Positions 53,971-63,013 of a stretch of DNA of 64,000 nt are shown here, in pieces (within the stretch, counting starts at the first letter, position 1; each line of letters starts with the position of its first letter). The stretch is from Brevibacterium marinum. Its GTDB lineage: Bacteria; Actinomycetota; Actinomycetes; Actinomycetales; Brevibacteriaceae. The notes beneath the pieces were generated by a model that ran no database searches, had not been told where the DNA came from, and saw nothing but the letters and a program-made list of their open reading frames with translations. The position numbers were made by a program, and so were the translations under genes. Location of the stretch: contig NZ_JAATJN010000001.1 in assembly GCF_011927955.1 (NCBI RefSeq), positions 1,426,001-1,490,000 of the forward strand. The letters run 5' to 3'.

Positions 53971-56178
53971 GTGGACACCAGCATCATCGTCGTTATCGCC
54001 ATCATCGTGGTCTTCGCCGTTGCTGTGCCCACAATGATCCGCAAGTCGGCGACCGAGCTGTCTCGCGTCGAGATCGACACCGTCCCCGACGAGGCCCAGG
54101 TCGTCGCAGCCGATCCTCAGATTCCCGGCCACGACGACACCGAACGAGCACGGGTCTTCCATTCCGATGCCAGCGTCGAACCGACGGTGCCCAGCCCCGA
54201 CGTCGCGCCCCTGACGACTGCGCCGACATTCACCCTCTCCGCACCGTCCCCCGAGTTCGCCCTCATCGACGGACAGGCGAAGACGAGGTCGACGAGCGAC
54301 ACCGATACCACCACCGCCGAGGCGGCCGCAGAGCACCAGCGCAGCGTCCTTCCCGTCGCGGTCGGTGAGACCCGCTCCGCACTGACCGACGACCTCAGCA
54401 GAAGCGGTCACCGGGCATCGGCCACGGAATCGGCGGCTCCGGGGATGCGGGACAACGTTCGGAGCCTCCACCCGGCTGTGCGAGCAGTGTTCAACGAGTC
54501 GCGGCAGAACACGGGTGGCGGTCACTCGAGCGGCGGAACGAATCCCGGACGGTCGGCCGGCGGCCACCTCGGCGATCATTCCGCGGCCGGCCCCGACCGG
54601 TCGGGAAGTCCACAGCGGGGAACGCCGCACGACCGATCCACCGGGCCCAGCACTGCAGGCGCAACCAGACGAGGTACACAGATTCCCGATCCGAACTTCG
54701 GAGCCGATGAGGACCATTCGATGAGTGATAAAGCAACGAGACTGCGTGAGTCCAAGAAATCGCTGGGCGCGAGGACGCGAGGCTTCGCCCTGCTCTTCCT
54801 CGCCTCTGTCCTGGGCGTTCTGGTGACGGGAGTGCTTGCTCTGTTCTCGGTCGTACACGTCGCTTTCACGGGAGTGTTCCTCGGTCTCGCGATCGTCTCG
54901 CTGTTCGTCGTGCGCACCCTCAACTTGCGCAAGCGCAAGATCAAGGCTCGTCTTCGGCAGCTCGAGCGGCCGTCGACGAAGCGTTCCGGTTCGCAGACGA
55001 AGACCGAGCCGAGGAGAACAGCCGCGCCGAATGCGACGAAGGCTGTGCAGACGAACGGTGCACCGACGAAGGCTGCACCGACGAGCGCTGCTCGGTCGGC
55101 TGCTGCGCCGACGAACGGTGCTCAGACGGCTGCTGAGCCGAGGAGCGGGACCCGGTCGGCTCAGCCCAGGAACGGGAGCCAATCGTCTGCGGGGGCGACG
55201 TCGTCCGAGAGGCGTGCGGCTGAGGCGTCGAAGCCCGCCGAGGGCCGGTCGTCCGTGGCAGCGAAGTCCTCCGAGGGGAGGTCGGCTGTGGCGGCGGAGC
55301 CTGCCGAGGGGAGGTCGGCTGTGGCGGCGGAGCCTGCCGAGGGGAGGTCTGCAGGATCAACGAAGGCGGCTCAGGCGCGCGCGGTGATGCAGCGCAATGT
55401 GACGGCCAAGCACGACCGTGAAGAGGCCAACACCGGCGAAATTCCGCTCGTGCGCATCCGGAACGAAGCTGCAGAGGGCCACACCACTCGCCAGGTCCTG
55501 TTCACCGGGCCGATCCCCGTGGTCGAAGAAGCAACCCCCGAAGCGGCAGGGACCAAGACGGCAGGGAACGACACGGCACAGGCGGCGCCGACGACCGCGT
55601 CAGCACCTGCTGCCGAGGCGAGTGAGTCAAGTGCATCGACACCTGAGACCTCGCCGTCCAGCGACCTGGGACAGGTCTCGGCCTCTGCGGTCGAGAGCGA
55701 TTCGGCGGTCGAAAGCGAGTCGACCGTGGCCGCGGCCGATGCTTCGACTGTCGCGACTGCGAAGACCGACGACAGCGCCAAGACTGTCGGGGCCGACGAG
55801 ACAGTTGGGGCCGCTGAGGGCATCGAAGCCGCTGGGGCCGACGGAGCCGCCGCCGTCAGCGACCCATTCATGCAGCGACTCCAAGCACGCGATGCCTGGT
55901 CGCCCACGCCTCTGCCCGTGCCCAGCTATGTCGATGCTCCGCGGGTCGAACACCCTGTGCCCGAGACCAAGGCTGCCGATGCGAGCTCCTATGAAACCGA
56001 GGCCCGCAGCCGTGAGGACATCGCCGCGGAGTTCGCGGCGGAGCTCGGCTATCGTCCCGAACTCAGCGATTCGGCTCGTGAGGATGGCCCGCTGGAACAC
56101 GGCCGCAAGGCGATCCGGACCAACAAGGCCCCCGACCTGGGCGCCGTCGACGACGTCCTCGCCCGTCGTCGCGCCTGA
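53971..56178 (+). CDS. sepX: SepX/GLPR-like divisome membrane protein
   Basis: 735 residues from GTG. TM1 covers about 3-21; a long disordered region follows (22-260); two further membrane helices are at about 271-293 and 297-315; the rest is Ala/Glu-rich. Near residue 645 is AWSPTPLPVPSYVDAP, which matches the W-x-P-x-P-x-P-x-YV-x-AP signature I recall from SepX. It follows a rimJ-like gene after galU, as in Streptomyces and corynebacteria. SepX and GLPR act in cell division and polar growth. It is far longer than usual, with 33-bp repeats. Confidence 0.7.
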   Translation: MDTSIIVVIAIIVVFAVAVPTMIRKSATELSRVEIDTVPDEAQVVAADPQIPGHDDTERARVFHSDASVEPTVPSPDVAPLTTAPTFTLSAPSPEFALIDGQAKTRSTSDTDTTTAEAAAEHQRSVLPVAVGETRSALTDDLSRSGHRASATESAAPGMRDNVRSLHPAVRAVFNESRQNTGGGHSSGGTNPGRSAGGHLGDHSAAGPDRSGSPQRGTPHDRSTGPSTAGATRRGTQIPDPNFGADEDHSMSDKATRLRESKKSLGARTRGFALLFLASVLGVLVTGVLALFSVVHVAFTGVFLGLAIVSLFVVRTLNLRKRKIKARLRQLERPSTKRSGSQTKTEPRRTAAPNATKAVQTNGAPTKAAPTSAARSAAAPTNGAQTAAEPRSGTRSAQPRNGSQSSAGATSSERRAAEASKPAEGRSSVAAKSSEGRSAVAAEPAEGRSAVAAEPAEGRSAGSTKAAQARAVMQRNVTAKHDREEANTGEIPLVRIRNEAAEGHTTRQVLFTGPIPVVEEATPEAAGTKTAGNDTAQAAPTTASAPAAEASESSASTPETSPSSDLGQVSASAVESDSAVESESTVAAADASTVATAKTDDSAKTVGADETVGAAEGIEAAGADGAAAVSDPFMQRLQARDAWSPTPLPVPSYVDAPRVEHPVPETKAADASSYETEARSREDIAAEFAAELGYRPELSDSAREDGPLEHGRKAIRTNKAPDLGAVDDVLARRRA
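55240..55371. repeat. four in-frame 33-bp repeats in the SepX-like gene
   Basis: Four 33-base units encode EGRSxVAAxxx-type 11-residue repeats; the middle two are identical at protein level (EGRSAVAAEPA). The array starts at 55240 and keeps frame. Further looser repeats (NGA/AAPT words) lie upstream. Confidence 0.85.
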
Positions 56179-56465
56179 CTCGAACCGTTGCGGCGGCGTC
56201 GGGGAAGCTCATTCGGCCCACAGCGACTGCGTGGGATTCAGCCCGCGGCACTGACGAGGAATGCGGCCCCTGAGAAGGAAACCGGCAAACCCCGAGGCTG
56301 ATGGTGGACTGTACAGTCGGAGAAGACCGACCAGCAGATCGAATCGCGCCGCCTCTGATCCTCTGCGGTCCTGGGAAACACAACCGCTGGGCCAACATGC
56401 ATACGTACTGCACATGTGCTCGACGGATGCATGGTTGCCCAGCGGGTGTCCCCGAGCGTTGAGCC

Positions 56466-57923
56466 TCAGGTGCGAGGCAGCGCCACGTACTTGATCTCGA
56501 GGAACTCCTCGATGCCCACCTTTCCGCCTTCGCGGCCGAGTCCGGATTTCTTGACGCCGCCGAAGGGCGCCGCCGGATTCGAGACCAGGCCGGTGTTGAG
56601 TCCGACCATCCCCACCTGCATCTGGTCGGCCAGACGCAGCGAACGCTCGAGGTTTTCGCTGAAGAGATAGCCGACCAGGCCGAATTCGGTCTCATTGGCC
56701 AAGGCCATGCCCTCGTCGTCGGTGTCGAAGGTGACGATGGGGGCCACGGGCCCGAAGATCTCGGTGATCCGGATCTCGGAGTCCTGCGGCACATCGGTCA
56801 TGACCGTCGGGCTGTAGAAGAATCCCTTGCCGTCGATCTGCGAACCGCCGGTGAGGATCTTCGCGCCCTTGGCCACAGCGTCGTCGACGAGCGAGGTGAC
56901 CTTGTCCAGTGCATCCTGGTCGACCAGCGGGCCGACCTCGGTGCCGTCCTCGAGGCCGTTGCCGACCGTCATCGAGCCGATGCGCTCGGTGAGTTTCGTC
57001 GAGAACTCTTCGGCGATCGATGAGTGGACGAACAGGCGGTTGGCCGAGGTGCAGGCTTCACCGCTGTTGCGCATCTTCGCCTGCACCGCGCCGGCGACCG
57101 CCTTGTCGACATCGGCATCCTCGCAGACGACGAACGGAGCGTTGCCGCCCAGCTCCATCGAGGTATTCATGACATTGTCGGCGGCCTGTTTGAGCAGACC
57201 CACGCCCACCTCGGTGGAGCCGGTGAATGAGAGCTTGCGGGCGATACCGGACTCCATCCACGGGGTGACCACGCGCCGGGCGGAGCCCGAGGTGACGACG
57301 TTGAGGACTCCGGCGGGCAGACCGGCCTCGACGAGTACGTCGACGAGCATGAGCGACGTCAGCGGGGTCAGCTTCGCCGGTTTGAACACCATGGTGCAGC
57401 CGGCGGCGATGGCCGGACCGATCTTGCGGGTGCCCATCGCCAGAGGGAAGTTCCACGGAGTGACGAGAACGCAGGGCCCGACCGGCTCACGAGAGACCAT
57501 GACGCGGGTCTTGCCGTCGGTGGACTGCGTGTAGTCGCCGCCGACGCGTACGGCTTCCTCGGAGAACCAGCGGAAGAACTCGGCACCGTAGGCGACCTCG
57601 CCCTTGGACTCCGCGAAGGGTTTGCCCATCTCAGCGGTCATGACCGCAGCGATGTCGTCGGCACGGTCGATGAGGAGTTCGAAGGCGCGGCGGAGGATCT
57701 CGGCGCGTTCGCGCGGCGGGGTAGCGGCCCAAGAGGCCTGGGTGTCACCGGCGACCTTGATGGCTTCCTCGGCATCGGCCGCGGAACCGTCGGCGACCGT
57801 GGTGACGAGATCACCGGTCGCAGGGTTCAGGACGTCGACGGTCTTCCCACCCTCCGCGTCACGCCACTGGCCGCCTATGAACAGTCCGGTGTTGAGCTTG
57901 TCGATGATCGGTGCGATGTCCAC
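56466..57923 (-). CDS. gabD: NAD(P)-dependent succinate-semialdehyde-type dehydrogenase
   Basis: 485 residues, GTG start after AAGGGAGGAACGTC. It has TPWNFPLAMGTRKIGPAIAAGCTMVFKPA, FTGSTEVGVGL, MELGGNAPFVVCEDAD with the general-base Glu, and SGEACTSANRLFVHSS with the catalytic Cys, then EIFGPVAPI. The LGGNAPF and EACTSANR motifs favour the succinate- or glutarate-semialdehyde branch. It oxidises the semialdehyde to the dicarboxylate, often in GABA breakdown; no GABA genes adjoin it, so the substrate is open. Confidence 0.88.
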   Translation of the reverse strand: MDIAPIIDKLNTGLFIGGQWRDAEGGKTVDVLNPATGDLVTTVADGSAADAEEAIKVAGDTQASWAATPPRERAEILRRAFELLIDRADDIAAVMTAEMGKPFAESKGEVAYGAEFFRWFSEEAVRVGGDYTQSTDGKTRVMVSREPVGPCVLVTPWNFPLAMGTRKIGPAIAAGCTMVFKPAKLTPLTSLMLVDVLVEAGLPAGVLNVVTSGSARRVVTPWMESGIARKLSFTGSTEVGVGLLKQAADNVMNTSMELGGNAPFVVCEDADVDKAVAGAVQAKMRNSGEACTSANRLFVHSSIAEEFSTKLTERIGSMTVGNGLEDGTEVGPLVDQDALDKVTSLVDDAVAKGAKILTGGSQIDGKGFFYSPTVMTDVPQDSEIRITEIFGPVAPIVTFDTDDEGMALANETEFGLVGYLFSENLERSLRLADQMQVGMVGLNTGLVSNPAAPFGGVKKSGLGREGGKVGIEEFLEIKYVALPRT

Positions 57924-58097
57924 GACGTTCCTCCCTTGGTTGTCGAATGGGCAGGGCTGCTCCGAGCTGACAGGCTCTGTGGCCGTAAGCCCCGGTGGCC
58001 GACAGGCATGCATAGGAGCAGTCGTGGACAGTCTAGTGGCGATCACCGATGCGTGGGCTGGAAGAATTCCTGGCCGGCGTCCTTCTGCCGTGTGAGC

Positions 58098-58424
58098 TCA
58101 GGCGCGCAGATCGTCGAATTCGGGGTTTCTGCGGAAGTACTCCATGACGTAGGAACAGGTGGTACGGAATGTCAGGTCCGCCTCGGCGCTGGTCTCGAGG
58201 GCGAAGCGCACCAGGTGGGCGGCGATCCCACGGCCACCGAAGGCGGGCGACACCTCGGTGTGGGTGAAGGTGCGCACCGGGGTCTCGGCGGTGTCATCGG
58301 GCCCGGCCTCGCGGTCGATGTAGTCGACGTGGCCGATGACCGTGCCGTTGTGGCTGACGGTGAAGCGGGATGCGTCGGTGTCCTGGGCGAAGGTGTATGT
58401 CTCGTCGGAGATCTCGAGGTCCAT
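58098..58424 (-). CDS. small GNAT-type acetyltransferase
   Basis: 108 residues, like the YjdJ/Gcn5-related compact group. The core is TFTHTEVSPAFGGRGIAAHLVRFALETS, where GGRGIA is the acetyl-CoA loop, followed by TTCSYVMEYFRRNPEFDDL. The N-terminal half has VSHNGTVIGHVDYID. Substrate unknown. ATG follows ATAGGAGCCTAC. It is in tandem with, but 174 bases upstream of, the dehydrogenase on the minus strand. Confidence 0.88.
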   Translation of the reverse strand: MDLEISDETYTFAQDTDASRFTVSHNGTVIGHVDYIDREAGPDDTAETPVRTFTHTEVSPAFGGRGIAAHLVRFALETSAEADLTFRTTCSYVMEYFRRNPEFDDLRA

Positions 58425-58595
58425 GTAGGCTCCTATCGACCGGAAGGGGCGGTTGTGCCCATTTCGTCACGTGAGTGGGTCAATCCTGATACGTGAAACT
58501 ATAGTTGTGTTCGCCGCCGAGCGACTAACCTGTTGAGCAACCCGTTCTCTTCGGTCGTTCCCGACGACGGCCAGCCACCCTCGAGGAGCCGACCT

Positions 58596-59183
58596 ATGTC
58601 CTCTCGCGCCCCGGCCACCATGGTCGACGCACATACGCTCATCCTGCACGAAACAGGCTTCGAAGTCAGCGAACTCGGCGTCGACGACATCGATGACTAT
58701 GTCGAGCTCGTCGCCTCCGCCTACCGTGGCGAGCCCTCGAAGCAGGGCTGGACGACCGAGGCGGATCTGCTCAGCGGCCAGCGCCTCGATGCCGAAATGG
58801 CCCGCGAGATGCTCGACGAACCGGATTCGTCGATGCTGCTCGTCCGCTCTGCCGAAGGCCAGGCCGTGGGCAGCGTCTACCTGCGCGAACCCATCGACGG
58901 GGTGGCCTACCTGGGCGTGCTCGCGGTGTCGCCGGTGGGGCAGGGCCAGGGGGTGGGGTCGGCACTGATGAACCTCGCCGAAGCATGGGTGGCCGAACGC
59001 TGGAACGCTCACTCCCTGCGGATGAGCGTCATCAACAAGCGGGCCGAACTCATCGCCTACTACGAGCGCCGCGGCTTCGAACGCACCGGAGAGGTCGAAC
59101 CCTTCCCCTACGGTGACGATCGATTCGGCGTGCCCCTGGTCGACGACCTCGAGTTCGTTCTCCTCGCCAAACCGCTGCGCTGA
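58596..59183 (+). CDS. GNAT-family N-acetyltransferase
   Basis: 195 residues. The N-terminal part VDDIDDYVELVASAYRG and the acetyl-CoA loop VSPVGQGQGVGSALMNLAE (QxxGxG/A present as QGQGVG) define a GNAT enzyme. The C-terminal part has YYERRGFERTGEVEPFP. I start at the ATG after GAGGAGCCGACCT; a TTG at 58533 would add 21 residues without a good site. Substrate unknown. It diverges from the small acetyltransferase gene. Confidence 0.88.
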   Translation: MSSRAPATMVDAHTLILHETGFEVSELGVDDIDDYVELVASAYRGEPSKQGWTTEADLLSGQRLDAEMAREMLDEPDSSMLLVRSAEGQAVGSVYLREPIDGVAYLGVLAVSPVGQGQGVGSALMNLAEAWVAERWNAHSLRMSVINKRAELIAYYERRGFERTGEVEPFPYGDDRFGVPLVDDLEFVLLAKPLR

Positions 59184-59243
59184 GTCGGGCCCGAACCCGC
59201 CCGGAGCTGAGGCGCTGCGTGCCCGGAATCGAGGCGCTGCGTC

Positions 59244-60662
59244 CTAGAAGATCATGGCGGGCACGACGAGGCCCCCGACGAGGACGATGGGTCCGATGAT
59301 GACCATCGACATGCCGAACTTCACGAGGATGCGGGTCAGTCGCGCCTTGTGATCGCCCGGGGCCGTGGCCACGACCGTGGCACCGAGTGTCGAGAACGGT
59401 GAGACGTCGACGACGGCCGAGCACACGCCCAGGGCCGCGATGAGCGCCCAGCCGGGGACGCCGCCGGCGGCGATGAGGGGCAGGGCCAGAGGCACGAGAG
59501 CGGCAAGGATGCCGGTCGTCGACGCGAATGCGGAGACCAGCCCGCCCACGATGCACAGGACGAAGGCCGCGACGAGCGGCGAACCGATCGCCTCGGCGCC
59601 CTCACCGAGGAGGTCGACGGCGCCCATGTTCTGCAGCACACCGACGAAGGTGATGATGCCGCCGACGAGGAGGACGGTCGACCAGTCGATCTTGGGCAGC
59701 GCCGCCTTGCCGGTCTTGGGATCGGCGAGCGAGAGGACCGCACCGAAGAAGAAGCACAGCAGACCGATGTCCGGTTCCTTGCCGATCGCTGCCAGCACGA
59801 CGACGGAGCCGATGAGGCCGGCCATGAGCACGACGGTGAGGATCTGCACGAAGGAGAAGGGGCCCGATTCGGTGCTCGCCGAGGAGCTCGAGGAGTCGAA
59901 GAGCGCTTCGTCCTCGTCGTCCTCGCCGAAGGCCACCTCGGTCGCCGAGGCGGATCCGCGGGAGATCGTCGCATCGGCACCTTCACCGGTGGTTCCGAGA
60001 CCATTCGTCCCGTCGGCGTGCGACCCCGCGCTCGCGGAACCCGCCGCGGCCACGACCGATTTGCGGCCGAACAGATTGCGGCCGAACATGAAGTAGGCGA
60101 CGGCGAGCATGACGAGGTAGACGCCGATGGCGATGCCGAAGAGCAGGAACGGGGACAGGTCGATTCCCGCATCGTGGGCGGTGCTGTAGGTGACGATGCC
60201 GTAGAGGCTGGTCGGGGCGAACCCGCCGGCGCCGATGGCGAAGCAGATCGCCAGACCCATCAGGGCGTAGTCGACTCCGTACTTGCGGGCCACCTGCATG
60301 CCCACCGGCATCATGACGAGTCCGGCCAGCGGTGCACCCATGGCAGCGATGCACGCGGTGATGACGAAGAAGACGGCCGGCAGGAGGACAGCGGAGGAGC
60401 CGACCTTCTCCAGCGCCCAGTCGATGATCTTGTCGACGGTTCCGTTCTCCTGCGCGATGGCGAAGAAGTACGTGACTCCGGCCAGCAGGATCATGATGGA
60501 CAGCGGGAACTCCCCGATGATGTCATCGACGGTCATGTCTGTCAGGAACAGACCGGTTCCGGCGGCACCGACGAGCATGAGCACGCCGATCTGCACACCG
60601 CGGATCGCGCCGACGGCGAACAGTGCGACGAAGATCAGCAGCGCAATGATTTGTACGAGCAT
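59244..60662 (-). CDS. SLC13/MatC-like dicarboxylate carrier
   Basis: 472 residues with about eleven membrane helices. The N-terminal MatC_N pattern is MLVQIIALLIFVALFAVGAIRGVQIGVLMLVG, and FPLSIMILLAGVTYFFAIAQENGTVDKI is typical. Mid-protein PTSLYGIVTYSTAH and the C-terminal VSAFASTTGILAALVPLALPLI with STLGATVVA mark the two hairpin-like halves. A hydrophilic Ser/Glu/Asp-rich linker of about 60 residues (about 205-265) separates them. It probably imports malonate or C4-dicarboxylates. It is a single gene, converging on the GNAT gene. Confidence 0.88.
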   Translation of the reverse strand: MLVQIIALLIFVALFAVGAIRGVQIGVLMLVGAAGTGLFLTDMTVDDIIGEFPLSIMILLAGVTYFFAIAQENGTVDKIIDWALEKVGSSAVLLPAVFFVITACIAAMGAPLAGLVMMPVGMQVARKYGVDYALMGLAICFAIGAGGFAPTSLYGIVTYSTAHDAGIDLSPFLLFGIAIGVYLVMLAVAYFMFGRNLFGRKSVVAAAGSASAGSHADGTNGLGTTGEGADATISRGSASATEVAFGEDDEDEALFDSSSSSASTESGPFSFVQILTVVLMAGLIGSVVVLAAIGKEPDIGLLCFFFGAVLSLADPKTGKAALPKIDWSTVLLVGGIITFVGVLQNMGAVDLLGEGAEAIGSPLVAAFVLCIVGGLVSAFASTTGILAALVPLALPLIAAGGVPGWALIAALGVCSAVVDVSPFSTLGATVVATAPGDHKARLTRILVKFGMSMVIIGPIVLVGGLVVPAMIF

Positions 60663-60898
60663 GGGTCCCCAAAAAGACTGAAGTATCGCTGTGCGAAACT
60701 GGTTGATTCGCTGAGTGACACTACCACCTCGGCGGTGGCAGGCGCGGTTGCTTCCACCGCAACGCCCGAAATTTCCCGAATATCGGCACGCGTCAGTCGT
60801 CTGACCGGTTCAGCCCGGGAACGTCGAACACGGCCATCCCGGTGCGAATGAAGTCCGCGACCGGCTCCGGTCGAGCCCTGAGTACGACCGCTCGAGAC

Positions 60899-61966
60899 TC
60901 AGGTCAGCAGCAGAGCTCCGCCGAGTCCGATGACGGCGACGATGAGGGTCGTCGTCGCGGCCAGACCGATGGGGCCGGCGCCGAGGCTCTTCAGCGAACG
61001 CCATTGCACGCCGCGGCCGAGGGCGAACATCGCCATGGCCAGGCACACGGTCTGAACCCAGTTCAGGCCGGAGACCGCGACCTCCGGCAGCAGGCCGAAG
61101 GTGCGCAGGCCGGCCATGAGGAGGAAGCCGAGGACGAACAGCGGAACGATGGGAGGACGTTTTCCCGCCGCCGGGGCGGGTGGCGCCGGCGAGGACTGCG
61201 CATCCGACGCCGACTGCGGGGCCGCCTCGGCGGGGGAGGTCACCGATGCCCGTTCCCGACTGTCGGCCCGGCGCATGATCATGCTGAGCACGGCGACGGT
61301 CGGGGCGAGCATGATGACGCGTGAGAGCTTGACGAGCACGGCGACCTGCAGCGCGGCAGGGCCGATGATCCCGCCGATCGCGACGACCTGCGCGACCTCG
61401 TGCGTCGAGGCCCCGCCCCACATTCCCGCTGTCTCGGGAGCCAAGCCGAACACCGCGCTCAGGCTCGGCACGATCGCGATCATCAGCGTGCCGAAGAGGA
61501 CCACGAGACCGATCGCCGCGGCCACGTCCGCCTTCTTCGACTTCAGCGTCGACTCGACGCCGGCGACCGCGGCCGCCCCGCAGATGCCGAACCCGCAGCC
61601 GATGAGCATCGCCAGATCCGCATCGACCCGGAACGGACGGGCGAGCAGCCTGCCGACGACGATGCCGGTGGCGACGACGACGGCGGCGAGGACGAGGACC
61701 AGCCAGCCCAGTTCGAGGATGTCGCCGAGGACGACCTGCGCGCCGAGGGCGACGATGCCCACCCGCAGAAGCGGCTTGGCCGCGAAGTTGAGGCCGGGTT
61801 GGAAGGTCTCCGGCAGCTCGGGCAGGACATTGCCGACGATGATGCCGAGGACGATTGCGATGAGGAGCGGGGACAGGACCGGGGCCACCATGGAGATCGG
61901 CCAGGCGATCGCGGTGGCCAGGGCCGCGACGCCCAAGCCGGGGATGAGACGGAGAAAGCGAGTCAT
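60899..61966 (-). CDS. YeiH-family putative sulfate/anion permease
   Basis: 355 residues with about ten membrane helices. Family signatures: PGLGVAALATAIAW, VGIVALGAQVVLGDI, MLIGCGFGICGAAAVAGV and GMWGGASTHEVAQVVAIGGIIGP. A hydrophilic loop (RADSRERASVTSPAEAAPQSASD) divides the last helices. YeiH proteins (UPF0324) are thought to export sulfonates or sulfate; activity is unproven. It diverges from a LysR gene, the usual YeiE-YeiH pairing. The gene before it on the window, at 60663-60898, is absent; that stretch holds nothing clear. Confidence 0.9.
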   Translation of the reverse strand: MTRFLRLIPGLGVAALATAIAWPISMVAPVLSPLLIAIVLGIIVGNVLPELPETFQPGLNFAAKPLLRVGIVALGAQVVLGDILELGWLVLVLAAVVVATGIVVGRLLARPFRVDADLAMLIGCGFGICGAAAVAGVESTLKSKKADVAAAIGLVVLFGTLMIAIVPSLSAVFGLAPETAGMWGGASTHEVAQVVAIGGIIGPAALQVAVLVKLSRVIMLAPTVAVLSMIMRRADSRERASVTSPAEAAPQSASDAQSSPAPPAPAAGKRPPIVPLFVLGFLLMAGLRTFGLLPEVAVSGLNWVQTVCLAMAMFALGRGVQWRSLKSLGAGPIGLAATTTLIVAVIGLGGALLLT

Positions 61967-62052
61967 GGGGTCAGTCTGTCAACACGTCACGGGTTTCGGT
62001 AGGCGGTGATTTCCTATCGACCCATATCGAGATGATATGACAAAATGGGAGG

Positions 62053-62970
62053 ATGCGTGACCTCGGCAGAATGCAGGACTGGCCCGAGCTCCAGGCGCTG
62101 GGGCTGCTCGTGGCGCTGAGCTCGCATGCTCAGTCCATCGGGCAGGCGGCCGAGACACTGGGGCTGGCGCAGCCGAACGCCTCGCGCAGCCTGCGCAACC
62201 TCGAGCGAGAGCTCAAGGTTCCCCTGCTGCGGCGCTCGCCACGGGGAACGTCGCTGACCGTCGAGGGTCAGGCCGTGGCGGAGTGGGGTGCGAAGGTCAT
62301 CGACGCCTACGACCATCTCAACGCCGGGACCCGCGCGATCCAGGACGCGCGGGCAGGGACGGTGCGCGTAGCGGCCTCGCTGACCGTGGCCGAATACCTG
62401 CTGCCCGGCTACCTGACGACGTTCACCTCGACCCACCCCGAGGTCGACGTGGGGCTGGCCGTCGAGAACTCGTCCGCGGTCATCGCCGCCGTGCGCCAGC
62501 AGCGCTGCGACCTCGGCCTCATCGAGTCCGTGTCGCTGCCAGAGGGATTCCCCGCCGAGGTGGTCGGACGTGACCGCCTCATGATCGCCGCCGCGCCCGG
62601 CTTCGGCGCGGGCTGGTCCGAGCCGATCACCGCCGAGGCCCTGGCCGAGATCCCCCTGCTGGTCAGAGAGCTCGGTTCGGGGACGAGGGAAGTCCTCGAC
62701 GCCGCGCTCGAGGAGTTCGGCGGGGCGAGCGTGGCGGGGGAGTACGAATCGAACTCGGCGCTGAAGGTCGCCGCCGCCACGGCCCTCGCGCCGGTCGTGC
62801 TCTCGGAGCTGGCGCTGCGCGATGACTTCCGGGCTCGGCGGCTGGTGCCGCTGCCGGTGGCCGACGACCTCGATCTGGATCGGGAGCTGCACGCCGTGTG
62901 GTCACCGAGGCGTCGACTCTCGGCGGGAGCGAAGTCCCTGCTCGAACACATGGTGAGCGGACACGGCTGA
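62053..62970 (+). CDS. LysR-family regulator (YeiE-like)
   Basis: 305 residues. The winged helix (about 10-70) has ALSSHAQSIGQAAETLGLAQPNASRSLRNLERELKVPLLRRSPRGTSLT. The effector domain follows (about 95-295), with ALTVAEYLLPGYLTTF-like start VAASLTVAEYLLPGYL and LGLIESVSLPEGF. It probably controls the divergent YeiH permease gene, whose start is 86 bases away. The inducer is unknown. Confidence 0.92.
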   Translation: MRDLGRMQDWPELQALGLLVALSSHAQSIGQAAETLGLAQPNASRSLRNLERELKVPLLRRSPRGTSLTVEGQAVAEWGAKVIDAYDHLNAGTRAIQDARAGTVRVAASLTVAEYLLPGYLTTFTSTHPEVDVGLAVENSSAVIAAVRQQRCDLGLIESVSLPEGFPAEVVGRDRLMIAAAPGFGAGWSEPITAEALAEIPLLVRELGSGTREVLDAALEEFGGASVAGEYESNSALKVAAATALAPVVLSELALRDDFRARRLVPLPVADDLDLDRELHAVWSPRRRLSAGAKSLLEHMVSGHG

Positions 62971-63013
62971 GACGTCGATGCGGCGCCTGCCGGCCACGAC
63001 ATATATTGGGGCA

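Noticed and set aside
56179..56465. possible gene or mobile-element scar between the SepX-like gene and gabD
   Set aside because: Only a 12-bp palindrome GACTGTACAGTC (56307-56318) and short open frames without motifs are seen; not enough to call a feature.
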